A stretch of DNA of 64,000 nt from Tamarix chinensis (GCA_030549775.1 CM060173.1:39628610-39692609), one strand, 5' to 3'. Shown: positions 1 to 13,000, numbered from the stretch's first letter. Program-made: numbers and translations. The notes: generated by a model from the sequence alone, not told the origin.

Positions 1-123
1 TATGTTTATTTCTAATACCTATTGTTACACTTATATTATTAGGCCCATTATCCCTATTTTTATAGCATTATGGATAATACAGAAATGGTATTAGTAAGTA
101 AGTTAATAACAATAATCATAACA

Positions 124-164
<41 letters not shown>

Positions 165-223
165 AGTAATGAGTGTAATAATAATAATAATAATAATAAT
201 AGTAATAATAATAATAATAATAA
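124..223. repeat. (ATA)n microsatellite
   Basis: Two near-perfect trinucleotide runs are separated by a short interruption (ctagtaatgagtg). They lie in the distal part of the partial LTR. Confidence 0.95.
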
Positions 224-289
224 GTGTGATAATACTAATATTAGGTATAAGCCACTATAGGTGGCATAAGAGAAGGGTTTTAGGGTTCA

Positions 290-1500
290 GGTGAGTGGAA
301 GACCACCTGAGAACGGTGGTGGTCCGACGGCGGCGCGAGGCGGCGGCGATGGAGGAGGAGAAGAGAGAAAAGATGGGGAATGTGGCTAGATGGGAGGAGG
401 AAAAAGGAAGGTTAAGTGTGGGAGAGGAGACAGCAGGGAGAGGGGAGTGGAATGAGGGTGGTGGCGTGAGCAGGGCGGCGACGCGCGGTGGCGGATGCGG
501 CGGCCGAAGGAGGGTGAAGGTGGTGGGAAGTGGTGGAGGCCGGTGGAGAAAGGAGCAGGGAGTAAGGATGGTATGGGAAGGTAGAGGAGGACCTGCTGGT
601 CACTTTGGGAGGTGGAGAGGAGGTTGATGACGGCGGAGGTGGCGGCAGAAGGCGGCGCGAGGTGGCGGGGTCAATTTTTGGGCCAGGGATTTTGCACAGC
701 TGTGGCGGCACATGCGAGGTAGGAACGGAAGCAAAGATGGTTTGGTTGCGTGGAGGGTGGTGCAGGGAGTGGTTTGGTACGTGGCGGTGGTCGCGGCGGT
801 TGCTAGAGGCGGCAGAACGGGCGTCTGATCTGACGGCGGCGAGGTAGGGTTTCGGCGAGGTCCAGAGGAGAGGACTTGCCTTGGCCGTTCGGGGAGGGGT
901 ATTTGTAGGCAAATAAAGGGGGGGGGGAAACGACGAAGGGGAGAGGGATGGCACGCGAGGGCAGGTGCGGCAGGCCGCCGTCCGGTGGTGGCAGCCGGTC
1001 GCAGGTATGTGGCTTGGCAGACCTGTTTGGCGGTGTGCGGGAAGAGGAAAAGAAAATCAAGACGCGTGAGGGCCAGGACGATTTTGCTGAGTCGATTTGG
1101 GAACGAAAGGGACGGGAATGGCAGGAGAAGGACAGCTGGACGACAGGGCTGTCTGCGGCGGCAGGCTGCGAGTTGCAGACCTGCGCGAGGAAGAAGACGG
1201 GGCGCGGGCTGACCGGCGGTCCAGGGAGAGGAAAGAAAAAGGGAGGAAACCGGCCGGTCGGCAATGGTTATAATGTGTATAACTTCGACGCGTTGTTTCA
1301 TTAATTATATGGTCGAAACGCGTCGTCGTGACGTTGGCTGGCAACGGTTATAAGGTTCCATAATCGCGACGCGGTGCTTCGGCGTCCTCGGGGTTAAAAC
1401 GCGTCGTTGCAGCATCAGTGGACGAGGGCCAACGCACGGCGCTGGGCCGTGGGAGGGAGAAGAAGGAGGATTTGGGCCAGGCGAGGCCCAATTCCGGCGG
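290..1500. other. GC/CpG-rich block inside LTR
   Basis: A block of about 1.2 kb rich in GGCGG, GACGG and CGCG words sits in otherwise AT-rich DNA. It has skewed purine content, rich in GGAGG on the plus strand and CCTCC on the minus strand. It falls downstream of the LTR TATA box, so it is probably transcribed leader (R/U5) rather than a gene. Overlapping long frames on both strands are expected from the absence of AT-rich stop codons. Retained CpG suggests a recent insertion or low methylation. Confidence 0.7.
1255..1414. repeat. 80-bp tandem duplication in LTR leader
   Basis: Two diverged units share the order GGCAA(T/C)GGTTATAA, (T/G)CGACGCG, TTC, then AAACGCGTCGT. The first anchor recurs at 1261 and 1341, the last at 1316 and 1397, giving a period of 80-81 bp. 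Confidence 0.8.
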
Positions 1501-1612
1501 GGAGGTAGAAAAGAAAAAGAAGGAAAAGAAAAAGGAAAATAAAAGGATGTATTTAGGGTTTTGGATTTTTCATGAATTATTTAGAATATTTTTGGGCTAT
1601 TTAGGGTATTAG

Positions 1613-1620
1613 TATTTATA
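1613..1620 (-). promoter_or_regulatory. LTR TATA box
   Basis: The minus strand reads TATAAATA about 240 bp inside the LTR start, followed by a CCCTAAAT-containing leader. Position and context fit the retrotransposon promoter. Confidence 0.6.
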
Positions 1621-1857
1621 AAATATTAAATAAATCCCCTTTTTACTTATTCTAGACTATTTTAGATAAATTTCCTTAACCTCCATGCTAATTAGGAAAA
1701 TACTCAAATTTTCTTCCAATTAAATTCTTTATTATTTTCCTCTTAATCTACCTTAATTAACTCTCTACATTTTAATAAATGAAATTATATAATTAATTTT
1801 CCCTAATAATTCCTTATTTGGCCATAATTTTGGAGATTAGAATTTTGGGGTATTACA

Positions 1858-3177
1858 TACAATCACTTGAATTACCTACATTGTAAGCGTTAATAGTAAG
1901 AAAATGAACAAAAAATTATGAACACCCCTCAGTCCTGACTCCTGAATCAGTATTAGTATGACACTCTAAGATGGTTTAAGGTCGTGTAGATTCTTATCCT
2001 TATGATAAAAATGTTTAAGAGAGAAGTAGACTTTCTCACTTTAGGAAAATGTAAACGCTTTATGCTCATGTGTTTTTTTTTTCTCTCAAAATTCTCCATA
2101 ATGATCATGATCAACCATATACTTACATGTATTCTCATTCTCCACCACACAAAGACATTATGTAAATAAAAAAACATAAGGTCTTATTAAATGTGCAATG
2201 GAGCTAGGGTAAAGGGTAGGAAAATTTTATAATTGTAGTTAAAGGCTAGAAAATAACTAGAGCGATAGCAAAAAGAGTATTTTCCATAATCTAAGATTAA
2301 TAATGTATGAACATACTCTAAAATATACTAACCAAGGCCTTTTCCATTAACTCATCTCAACTTCAACACTTTTATTCTTCTCTTTTTCTTCTTTTCTATC
2401 TCTCTTCTTTTTTCTTTTTTTTTTTATTTAGAAAGAAAAAATATGATAATAAAGTGAATAAATCTACATTATGATATTTTCTCAACACAAAATCTATCAA
2501 ACACTTATTTATTGCACCCCTATGCTTATCCTTATCATTCTTACACTCAAATACATTCAAGTGTTATTGATACCTTGTTATCAAAAAAGGGTAAGGTAAT
2601 AACTTGAAATCGTGGCTACCATTATAAGTTTTTGATTTAAGAAATAGGTTTTAAGCTGAAAGATGTTTAAGAAAAGGAAATCAATGTCATTTGGTAGGTA
2701 ATTTGACTAATGTAACTATGAGATGAAAACATGTGTCTCAATTATCTTAATGCATGCATATGTCATATGTGTCCTTGAATAGAAGTCATTTAAGTTCTAT
2801 TTTCACACATTAGGGGAAAATACACACAATTAGAAAATAGTAACATTGTATAAAAGATGAATAGTCGATAAGGCTCAAGATATCACTAGTTCCTTTATTA
2901 CTAACTCTATTACTAACTCTATTTCCTTTATAAAGTAATAAGTGGTTTGAGAGTCTTTTGATCATAAAGTTCACGATTAAAATATAATTCTATATTTGCT
3001 CACAATCTATAAGCCTCACTAGTGTATGATCAAGCCATGTAGAGAATTCTATCAAAATTTCATCATCCTATCATTTCCCTTTTTTTTATAATAAACCAAA
3101 ATAATAGCATACTGAAAGAAAACACACCAATCTACAAGAAAAAAATAAATAAAAGCAACGGAAATGGCCAAGTCGAT
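1858..3177. other. Gene-free stretch, probably Athila 3' region
   Basis: AT-rich sequence with no coding similarity. It lies downstream (minus sense) of the Athila pol and post-pol motif, where the 3' untranslated spacer and 3' LTR would be expected. I could not align it convincingly to the 5' LTR at 8363, so the assignment is positional only. Confidence 0.35.
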
Positions 3178-3216
3178 ATATCCCCATACTTAAAGAAAAC
3201 ATTGTCCACAATGTGT
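3178..3216 (-). other. Athila-type post-pol conserved motif
   Basis: The minus strand reads ACATTGTGGACAATG, then TTTAAGTATGGGG. This resembles the GAGGACAATG...TTTAAGTWTGGGG signature that follows pol in Athila-like elements. It marks the end of the coding region of the element between here and 8354. Confidence 0.6.
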
Positions 3217-3229
3217 GTGGGTGAATGAA

Positions 3230-3890
3230 GGGGAGGTAAAGAAGTGTGCTTATTATATCATGATGGTGATGGTGGTGGTGGTGGGAAATCGTGCTTAAAA
3301 TTTCATTGATACATTTTGTGTATCAAATTATGCATTAATACATTGGAATAAGGCATTCAAGATGTGCCATAGGAAGAAGGGCTTGTTTGAGGATGATGGA
3401 TCTAATACAAGGGATGGAGGTGATGGAAGATGAAGCAATGGTTAAGTGGTTTTCTCATTGGTACTATTTGGATGGTCTTTTTAAGGGGAGCAATAGGTTG
3501 ACACAGGTGAGGTGTGGCAACAAGAGGTAGAGGTTGTGTCATGGCCATACATAGGATGAACTATCGCAAAAATTTTGTTTAGGGTTGCACAACCTTGTGA
3601 GTGGCTATGCCAAGGCTGTGCACTATTCTTTAAGCATATTTTTGGTCCTTTTTGTCCTAAGTTTTATTCCTCATTCCTAAGTTGTTCCTCCTCATCTTGT
3701 ATTATAGTAAGGCCTACCCATTCGTTGTAAAGAAAAGTGAAACTAAAAGTAAAATGCTAAAAAAGGCAAGTAATAAAAAAAATCACACAAGTACATAGGT
3801 TGCCTCTCGCGATCCTTATCTCAACCATAATATTCGCAATTCGATGGTGGATTGGAAAGAGCAAGTCTGCTAATATTTTCTACTAGAGAA
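3230..3890. other. Non-coding spacer after Athila pol
   Basis: No coding similarity. It holds a short (GGT)n run at 3262-3283. A stretch at 3530-3650 is rich in 'gttgcacaac' and 'ggctgtgcac' words, the same vocabulary as the Athila LTR zone at 9300-9590, which suggests LTR or env-spacer sequence of the same element. Confidence 0.4.
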
Positions 3891-3894
3891 CTGA

Positions 3895-5870
3895 CAATGT
3901 AATATTTTTAATGTTGACTATAGACTTTAAAAATTCCCATTGACTCTCTTGAAATTTCAATGGCACCGGAAATATATACTTTACAAATTTTGAAAGGGAC
4001 CCTACTAATATGATCTCATCTTACCCAAAAGAGTTTTAATCTTGAGTTAAATAGGAACACTTCTGTGCCTTTGTGAAACTCCCATTGAATCATGTTCCTG
4101 TCATGCCATCACTTAATTCTTTACTTTTAAATTCAAGCATTCTTGTAAGCATCTAGCTTGATCTCATCAAGATAATTAAGTTGAAGTAGACTTCTCTCCC
4201 TAGTAGTTTTATGGTCAAAGTTGAGCAACTTCATTGCCTATTATTCTTTGTGTACATCTCCACTAGTAATTGACAATGCTCCCCATAGATTAAATAGAAG
4301 GGTGTGGTGTCAATTGGTGTTTTGAACATGGTTTAGTATGCCTATAATGACCAATCTTTCCTCGAGCAATTTACTATCTTTTCAAGAATAGACTTGATTT
4401 TTCAATTGTTTATCTCTACTTAACCACATGTTTGAGGATTGACTTGATTTCACAATTGGTTATCTTACTAAATTTATAACTAAAAAAATCAGCGAACCAT
4501 AGAATCCTCAGAGTTGTAGTGATTGCCAACAAGTGATCATCTAGGATTGATTCATCTAGTATTTCCTCTTCCCCTTCTTTGAACTCCAATCTAATCCTAG
4601 AAGATGATTTGTCATATTACCTAGATCAAATCCTTGAATTAGTGGCATCTGGCATCCGTCAAATCAACCTTAGCTTTACATCCTTCTTACTTAATAGATA
4701 CTTTATGGCTATATGATCGGTACAGATAATGATTTTTGAACCAACTAGGGATTATGGAAACTTATCGAGGGAAACACAACAGCTAACAATTCCTTCTATA
4801 TTGTGGCATAATTTGCTTCAACACTATCCACTGTGTGACTTACATAGTATATTACATATGATTTACCATCTTTCTTTTGGCTAAGAACTACCCTAATTGC
4901 ATTGTTTCATGCATTGATCACAATCTCAAATGGATACTTAAAATTAGGCAGTTGAAACACTAGAGTAGTTGTCAATGCCATCTTTAACCTACACATAGCA
5001 TCAAGATAAGTATCATCAAACACAAAAGGCACATCCTTAGTAAAATGATTGGTGAGAGGTTTAGTAATTTTTGAGAAGTCTTTAATGAAACCAATGTCCT
5101 AGGAAGCATCTCACTTCGTTTACCGACTTGGGAGGAGGAAGTTCGTTAATAATTTCAGTCTTAGCTCAATCTACTTTGATGCTTCGGTTTGAAATTAAAT
5201 GACCAAGAACAATAGCTTCTTGAACCACAAAATGATGCTTATCCCAATTAAGGATGAGGTGTACTTCATCGCATCTCTTCAACACCTTGGACAAGTTAAA
5301 TAAACAAGAATTGAAAGAGGTGCCATAAATAAATAAAAATCACCCATGAACACATCAAAAAGTTCCATGAACATTACACTAACCAAAAGGCATTTTACGA
5401 TATACAAATGTGCTATAAGGGCATGTGAATTTTGTTTTCTCTTATTCACAAGGGTGAATAGGGATTTGAAAAAATCATGAATATCCATCAAAGTTGTAAA
5501 AATGTGAATACCTAGCAAGTCTTTCCAATATTTGATCAATGAATGGAGAGGGAACAGGTCTTTTGAGGTATCCTTATTTAACATCCTATAATCAATACAC
5601 ATTTTCCACCCCATTATCACCCTATTTGGGGTAAGTACATTATTGTCATTCCAAACAATAGTAAACCCTCCCTTCTTAGGTACCATCGAAACAGGGCTCA
5701 CCCACTCACTATTGGATATCAGATATATTGCTCATGCATTCAATAACTTAATGATCTCCTTCTCGACAACTTCTTTCAAGCTTCAATTGTATTTGGTGGC
5801 CCATGGAAGGTTTTTGTCCCTTCTTTCAACCTTTATTTCATCAATGGTTTAGCCAGCTGACTTCTTATGC
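3895..5870 (-). pseudogene. Athila-like pol remnant (RT, RNase H, integrase C-terminus)
   Basis: Multi-enzyme polyprotein of an Athila-type Ty3/gypsy retroelement. The longest open piece (5701-5279) carries the RT N-terminus: SPVSMVPKKGGFT, then GWKMCIDYRMLN, then a DxxxF segment with catalytic context decayed. Lower coordinates keep traces of RNase H (4640-5250) and of the linker before integrase (4520-4620). At 4330-3900 the integrase C-terminal region survives (AYKTPI, LIYGE, a Leu/Asp-rich stretch ending near a WSGPF-like site). The central integrase core with its D,D(35)E residues is missing, so an internal deletion is inferred near 4330-4500. Stops and frameshifts are frequent. Family is well supported; exact ends are not. 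Confidence 0.75.
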
Positions 5871-6294
5871 AACCTAAGCACTCTAAGGAATTTCTCAGTT
5901 TCACATTTACTCAGGATCAAATTAACAATGAATGAGTAGTTAGAGTTAACGTCAAGAAATGTGTCCCTTAGAGAGGGTGGAAGTGGTTTAAGTTCTAACT
6001 TTTATGTTTTATCCTCCTCTTGGATAGATTTTGAGTTTATTTTCAACACTTCCATTATACCTTTTGCTTTAAGAAGGAGAGAGGTTGTCTCTAATGCCTT
6101 TATTATTTATAAGACATCATCTTCATTGCTCCCATTGGGGTCTCCATGCACTAGGCATTTCTCGCATGGATCTTTGGAGAGTTTCCAAAGTAGATCTTCT
6201 CATACAACCTTCTTGATTATGTCAATATTATAGAATTCATCATCGAAGTTAGGAGATTTCATGGTTTTATATATATCAAAATGAACCTTTTCTT

Positions 6295-6872
6295 CCAACT
6301 GAAGTTATTAAGATTACAAATGGACAAAGTTATAAAGATTACACTTGCACCTAAGTCACATAAAGCAAGGTTAATGACCATATTTCGAAAAGAATAAGGT
6401 ATAGAGAATGATCCAGGATCCTTAAGTTTAGGTGGTAATTTGTTTTGAATTAAGGTGTTGCACTCTTCTGTTAAGGCTATAGTTTCATACTCTTCTAACT
6501 TGCTTATGTTGGATAAAAGCTCTTTGAGGAACTTTTTGTATTATTGCATTTGGGTCACAGCTTCAATAAATGGGATATTTATTTGGATTTTGTTCAACAT
6601 GTCCAAGAATTTCCCAAATTATTTTTCCAACTTAGCCTTCTCTAACCTTTGAGGGCAGGGATAAAAAGGCTTTCAACTTCATGATCATTTCCGAGGGTGA
6701 TATCTTTCTTCATTTTCATAGGCTTGTCACCCCTTTTTGTAACATCCTCAACCCTTTCATCCAAATAATCAATTTCCTTTCTCAATATAGAGCCTTCTGG
6801 CTCCTTCCCACTTCTAATGGCTATGGCATTAATAGATCCCTTGGGATTGGTTTCTTCTTGCCCCAAAAGCAT
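6295..6872 (-). pseudogene. Athila-like protease region
   Basis: Minus-strand fragments read in order NPKGSINAIAIRSGKE (6642-6872), then INIPFIEAVTQM, LEEYETIALTEECN, KLPPKLKDPGSFSIP and NLALCDLGAS. The last block is the Athila retropepsin active site, with the usual Asp-Leu-Gly-Ala-Ser in place of DSGA. Frames are broken by stops. It sits between gag and RT, as in intact Athila elements. Confidence 0.75.
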
Positions 6873-6991
6873 TTTGGAGGGCCTAGAAGAAGATCTAGAT
6901 TGTTTAATAGCCTAAATATTTTTGTTTTGTAACATCTTATCATAGGTAGCTATGGATTCAACCTTAGAATTTATGTTCTTATGTGAATTCC

Positions 6992-8170
6992 CTAAATCCT
7001 TAGCTTGTTTTGAGAGGCCATAAAATTATCCAACATTAATTCAAGATTGGGCAATGGTAGCCTAGGGTTTTGAAAACCCAGAGGCCTAAAGTTTGATTGA
7101 GGAAAATTGGGGTTAAGTAGCGAGTTCTTACAGGAGAGATTTGGATGATTTTTCCATCCTGGGTTGTAGGTAGGAGAAAACAAATTTTCCTTTTGGTTGA
7201 AGTTGTTCACATAATTTACATGATCAGTAAGGGTTGCTTCATGGGGTGGAGGAGCAACAAATTAACATTCAAATGATGAGTGTCCTGCTATACCATAATT
7301 CTCACAATCAATAGAAGTAGATGTCAATGCATTTACACTTAGTTTATCAAATTTCTAAAATAGTGCATTAACTTTAGAAGAATGATGATCAAGAGCATTA
7401 ACATCATAATTACCGCTCTTTATGGTAGAAGAGTGCTCACTTGACCACTTGTAGTGGTTTTGAGCTATATCCTCGATAAATTGCTTGGTTTAGGTATGCT
7501 CTTGTTCATAAAAGTACATTCTACTGCTATATCTAGGGTCAATCTTGCTTTGTAAAGGAGAAAATTGTAAAATGTGTGAACCAATAACCATTCTTCTAAC
7601 CCATAATGTGCATATATTCTCATAATATCCTTGTAATGTTCCTATGTGTCATATAGAGATTGACCATCCTTATAATTGAAGCATCTAATTAGATTTATCA
7701 ATTGAACTAACTTGGATGGGGGAAGTACTTGTTCAAGAAAGGCCAAGAGAGTTGTTCCTAATTGGTGATACAATAGGGAGGAAGTGATTGTAAGCCTTCT
7801 CCCTTAATAAAAATGGAAATAATCGTAACCTAATTGCATCATCTATGACCCCGTTCATTTTCAATGTATTATAATACTCAAAGAAAATGGAGTTGTGTAC
7901 TTTTTATCTTTTGCATGGTTGCCACACAATTGATTTTGTTCCACCATATTAAGGAGTGCAAGCTTCTGCTTCAAATTTGTTGGTGGTAACATTTGGCTCT
8001 CTAATACTGGATTGTGTTCCATATGCATTAGGAGATGTAAACTCCCTAAGAGAGCGATTTTTCTCTAATCCTCCATATGTTTCAGCCATAATTTTAGAGC
8101 TCGTGCTTTCTTTCATCTCATATATCCAAGTTCTCAATTCACTTAATGTTCTCTCATTATCAAGATTCAA
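6992..8170 (-). pseudogene. Athila-like gag remnant
   Basis: Structural (capsid) protein remnant. The N-terminal part (8170-7949) contains RSLREFTSPNAYGTQSSI, resembling the Athila gag 'RTLRELAAPD' start, followed by a decayed capsid body. The C-terminal part (7210-6992) contains SPTYNPGWKNHPNLSCKN, close to the Athila 'YNPGWRNHPNFSW' signature, and a QNP-rich tail. Many stops interrupt the frame between the two. The order PBS-gag-protease-RT on the minus strand confirms one element. Confidence 0.75.
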
Positions 8171-8336
8171 TGTAATTGGAGGTTCTAAACAGAGAGATCA
8201 TTGCATATAAGGTACATGAAGACATAAAACAACTAACTATCATGGACGAAAAGAAAACCAAAAAAGCAAATAAAAATAAGAAAAGAAATATCTAGTATAG
8301 CTTAATAACAAAAGAATCAATATCAATTGGTCGAAG

Positions 8337-8354
8337 TCCCCAAAAATGGCACAA
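8337..8354 (-). other. Degenerate primer-binding site, tRNA-Asp type
   Basis: The minus strand reads TGTGCCATTTTTGGGGACTTCG, a decayed version of TGGCGCCGTTGCCGGGGAC, the Athila primer site. It lies 8 bases from the LTR edge and just upstream of gag. Confidence 0.55.
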
Positions 8355-8362
8355 AAAAAACT

Positions 8363-10020
8363 TGATGAGTGCTCATCTGTAATTGCACGGCTTTATTGTA
8401 GCATGTTAAGGTTGTATCCGATAAGGACTTTGTAATTAATTACCAATTTTTGTTATTTTAGCTTTCTAGATCCCTATGGAATGAGAATATGGAAAAAGAT
8501 AGCGGACACAAATGCAATGAAAAACTAACTATAGATTCTAAAAGGATAGATATAAAGCCTAGTATTGAACTTTTGTCTCATCCTCAATATTCAATAATAA
8601 ATTAATAATATGTTGTCGTATAGTCCAAATAGTTGTGAAAAATTAGTCTAATATGATTCACTAGCCTCCTTCAAGGTCTAATAATGTATTTAACCTAATT
8701 CATTGACTACTTTCATGACTAACAAATTTGATTAAATCCATTAAGTATCATCTATTCAATAGTTCCTAATAATCAAATGTCTACTTCTGTGATCATCTAA
8801 ATTTCTATTCATATATTAATTTTCAATATTGATTTCAACCGTTCACTTATATTCAGCATCTACATAAGTAAAATTCTGCCAACTCATAACAATAATTCAT
8901 AACATACGAAACAATACATATGACATATACATTAACTCATCATATTCATACTGAATTGAGCCTAATTAAATCCTAGAAAAAATAGTTACTCATGCATGAT
9001 TATAAAGAAATGTAGATAATAAAACTAAACAACATACATGTTATAGATACAATAAATAATGACAGCGATAGTGGATAGATCAAATTGTGAATTGAAGATA
9101 AGATAAGTTAATTGTGGAGTTGTGATACACAATTGTCTACTTTAAATGTGGAAAAATAAAATACATAAACTAAAATAGATTACATGGAATTATTTGCATT
9201 AGAAGAATTGAAAAAAGAAAATAATATGCTCTCCCTGCAAGTCCCTAAATTATTAAAGAAAAGTCCCTCAACTAGTGTTTGAAAAGAAGTGGAAAAAGGA
9301 GTGGGAAAAGAAGTACATGCATAGTCAAGGCTACACACTACACAGTTGTGTAAGACTGGATAGGCTAGCCATCCAACATTTCTCCTTCTAATGCTCTCAA
9401 TTTCTACATGGTTGTGCAAGGAGGCTGTGATGAGGCTATGCAATACATTTGCACATGGCTATTGGTATCAACGGGTGCATGAAAATCCAACAGGTTGTAT
9501 TGTAGCCATGCAACACAATTGTTGGTGCACTGATTGATTAATCGTTACACAGTTCTGCAGTTAGTTGTGTTGTAGCTGTGTAACACCCTTTCCTTATTCC
9601 CCTTGATTCCTTTTCTCCCCTTTTGCAACTCCTTAACTCTCTTAACTTCTCAAAAAACATGTGGGGTTTATTATCTTCCTCCATTGCCATTCACATTTGA
9701 TTTTTCCTCTATTTCCATGCACCACTTTCTTTGATTTATGCAATTTTGAGTAATTTTCTAGAAAATAATTACCAAGAGAGAAATAACACATATATAGGAC
9801 TTGAACTATGATAATTCTCATAATTCTTGTCAAACAAAGTTACAAAAATGAAGGCAAAGCAATGTAAAAATAAGGAAAATATTTGGTTTATCTGGTTTCA
9901 ACATGTCTCCTTTTATAAAAGAAAACACCTTATTGGGTAAAATAAGATGTTTTAGAAATAAATAAATAAATAAAGAATCAAAGCAAGAATCTTCTAAAAC
10001 ATCTTTTTCATGTTGAAGAA
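8363..10020 (-). mobile_element. Athila-like 5' LTR
   Basis: The LTR edge (TGATGAGTGCTCATC on the plus strand) abuts the PBS. The outer end is uncertain and is set here by loss of LTR-like sequence. The block at 9300-9590 is rich in 'gcacaacc', 'gtgtaac' and 'ggctgtg' words on both strands, typical of Athila LTRs. The short frames inside it are not genes. Confidence 0.5.
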
Positions 10021-13000
10021 AATGTGTTTGCTAGAATCTAATGCAAGTTGTGTCCTCCTTCACTTGTGTCAAACCAAAATTGTGTGTTGATACCGAAAAA
10101 ATATGTTTAAGATAATGGATGAGTTTCCTTTCACCAATGCATGACCATTTTGTTTGGTTTATAGAACAGAAAAGTCTACCATAGAAGGAAGAAAATTGAT
10201 AGTTTGGATGATTCAAATGCACTTTTAATTGGAAGTTTTTTTTTCTTCTCCAAGATCAAAATAATTATAAAGGGAAATATCTAATTTATCTATATAAAAT
10301 CTCCTAAGATTCACTCAAGATTTATCCTCACTTGAAGAGAAAGGTGGAAGATGGATTTACCAAGAGATTTTCCTCAAATTTTTGTATTTATTTCATTATA
10401 TGCTCGATTGTATTATTGATCACCACCACTCAATTTACATGGTGTATATATGCATACATACATACACATATGACATATGAGGAGCATAAACCCCATTAAT
10501 TAAGCCGAAATCAACTTACCTAATTAATAAGTAGTTAAACCAACAATGACAAGATTATAATGACAAGATATTATAAGGCTTACATAAAATATCAAAGCTA
10601 CATAAAATCTAATCATGATAACATATGGAATAATAAAAAAATCAAGCTTCATGTCTTGTAGCTTTATCTTCCATGCAAAATTATAACCCTTGCATTGTCA
10701 TTTTTATGTGCATTAGATATAATTGTTGAAGTCCTCTTCTTATAAAGAAATGTAATACCTACAAGAATCGCTTAATGAAACATTATTAGGGTTATTATGA
10801 ATGTATTCACTATTTTTAATAACAATTGGTACTACCTGTAAATATGATAACTTTCACCTTTCAACATGAAAAAAATGAGATGGAGATTCTCTTGCATCAA
10901 TTAAGGGCACCATCTACATCACGTTTGCCAAAGGCTGTAGAAATTTGTGAAACCTCTCCTTTTATCACAGTGAGTTTAGGAGTATAAAGGAACAAGATTC
11001 CAATGGAAGCTAAACTTTTATAGTTCCTCATAAGACACTTCTTAAGTTATCTCATTATTTGAAAGTTCTTTACCTTGAGCATCTTATTCATTCCCCCCAT
11101 TCCTCTACTGCTAATTTTTCAAACACCTTGACTATACTTTCTAACTTAAACTCCTCATCCTTACATCTTGCAAAATTTCTTACCACTCCATCCTCTTTAA
11201 ACGTATCCCTTCCTCTTTATATGGAGGATTTTAAATCAATATACTCAAAATGCTCTTCTTTCAAGCAATATTAGTGAAGCCCAACTTCACGAATTTAACA
11301 TTTACTACTCTTCTTCTAACATTAAGTTGATCCACACCATTCAATAGGACAGAGAAAATAGTATCTAAAATTTATGTATAACGTTTTATGTATAATGTTA
11401 TATGATCAGGCTCTATGTGCTCAAGTGCATCTACCTCTACACCCATTTAATAGAGAATTATTTTTTTCTTGTTATTAAGTCTTCCATAATTCACCCTTAA
11501 TGCTTGGAGGATGATGGTTGGTTTCTTATATAAGTGTTGTTTGTTAGATGTCTGATTAGTGATAGGGTTGATCACAATTTTTTTCAAATTTTTATGTCAC
11601 ACTTTTCGACTAAGATTCTATTAGACTCAAAAAATAGGCATTCATAAATTCACAAAAGAGCCTTGGTCCTTTTTGAAATGGTAGAAGTCTCCATAATTTT
11701 GGGTTTATGGAGATGCCGAGTTGGATTTTTCGAAAGAAGGATAACATAACTCTGACATCTAGGAGTCTCCATTACTTTCATTGGAAGCCACCATTGATAG
11801 GTTTAACAAGATCATAAAAATGATAATGTAATTAATAACAATAAGGATCTGAGCTACTCTATCAACGTCAAAATGATTGGGAGGATTTCAAATGCTCATA
11901 AGTAATTTCCTCTAGTACCATTAATTTATCTATTTATATTTTGTAATAGAGTGTTATGAGTGAAAATCTTGTCAATTGGTTCTTCCCATCCACTTGTTTA
12001 GGGTCAATAGAAGGCTAAAGATCCATCCCCCTAAGGCATCTACCTCTAATGCCTCTGTTAGTACAGTTAAAGCATCCAAACACAAATTTTGTTTCTCCAT
12101 CCATATTTGAAAATACAATTACTAAAGCAGTTAAATGAATTTTATATCATTTTTTGTTTAGGAGTAGAGGGGATTGATATAACTAATCATAAGAATAAAA
12201 AACTAAAAAAAAGGGTAAGTGATATTAATCCTTACACTCCCTTCATTGAACCTATTGTTACCAACCCATTTATTATCACCTTAGCAAAAATAGGGGCCAA
12301 ACTTACTAAAGACCTCCTTGACCTCATTCTTTATGAGGGGCCATATGTATATTATGATGAACTCTCCACTTTTTAGGTTCCCTCATTGGTTTCCCATCAT
12401 GAGCTCACTAACATAACAAACACAACCTAAAATTTAGACATTGATCTTTAGTGATACAAGATTCTCTTAAGGCTTCTCCACATTTCAATAGGAAAACTCA
12501 ACTTATATGTATGACAATGCTCTAAATAAGTCAAATCCAAAATATCATACAAAGAATATCATCACTAAGAGGTTGACCATCCATAAAAAGATATCTGATC
12601 TTTCGGAGTTGAAATAAAATGAAATTTAAAAAAGGGAAAGGTGTGTTAAGCTGCTTATTGAGGGTCTCCAAACCTCTTACATCCAAATAATCTATTAAAG
12701 CGAATCTGACCCCAACCCATGAAACCATAATAATTTTTTTGGCAAGTGAGGATATAAAAATTGATACTATGATGGATCATCCGATTACTGATGGGAAAGT
12801 AGGTATAAATGGAAAATCTAGTGCTATTCTGGTATTCAACAATGGAGGAGTAGGTCAATACTGGTATTGACAATCCAACATAAGAAAAATGTACCTTAGA
12901 GAGTCCTGACTCTAGAGTAGTTAATAAAATACTCTTGTATAAGGAAAATATGTTGTCAAAGGGGATCTAAAAGTATTTAATGATGATGAGAAATCCACCT

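Larger units (their letters stand above)
1..1857 (-). mobile_element. Partial long LTR, Ty3/gypsy Tekay-like type
   Basis: Read on the minus strand, the LTR opens at 1857 with TGTAATACCCCAAAATTC, the terminus used by many plant Ty3/gypsy LTRs. The other end is not seen, so the LTR leaves the window or ends in the ATA-repeat zone. Minus-strand order is an AT-rich U3, a TATA box (1613-1620), a leader containing CCCTAAAT, then a strongly GC- and CpG-rich block (about 1500-290), then AT repeats. Long minus-strand frames in the GC block encode only Pro/Arg/Ser-rich low-complexity peptide and are not counted as genes. The type assignment rests on termini and layout alone, since no pol domain is in view. 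Confidence 0.65.

Noticed and set aside
412..1301. Long minus-strand frames (180 and 233 codons)
   Set aside because: Pro/Ser/Arg-rich low complexity in a GC-rich LTR leader, overlapping frames on both strands, no domain. Artefact of few AT-rich stops.
1545..1620. Telomere-like TTTAGGG words
   Set aside because: Only isolated TTTAGGG units in an LTR leader; no t-array.
9180..9443. 87-codon minus-strand ORF
   Set aside because: Lies in the Athila LTR; no protein similarity.
12089..12376. 95-codon plus-strand ORF as a gene
   Set aside because: No motif, no promoter context, composition like surrounding DNA.
12531..12873. Possible endogenous pararetrovirus movement protein
   Set aside because: Aromatic-rich frames but no recognisable caulimovirid motif; no RT or protease of that type nearby.
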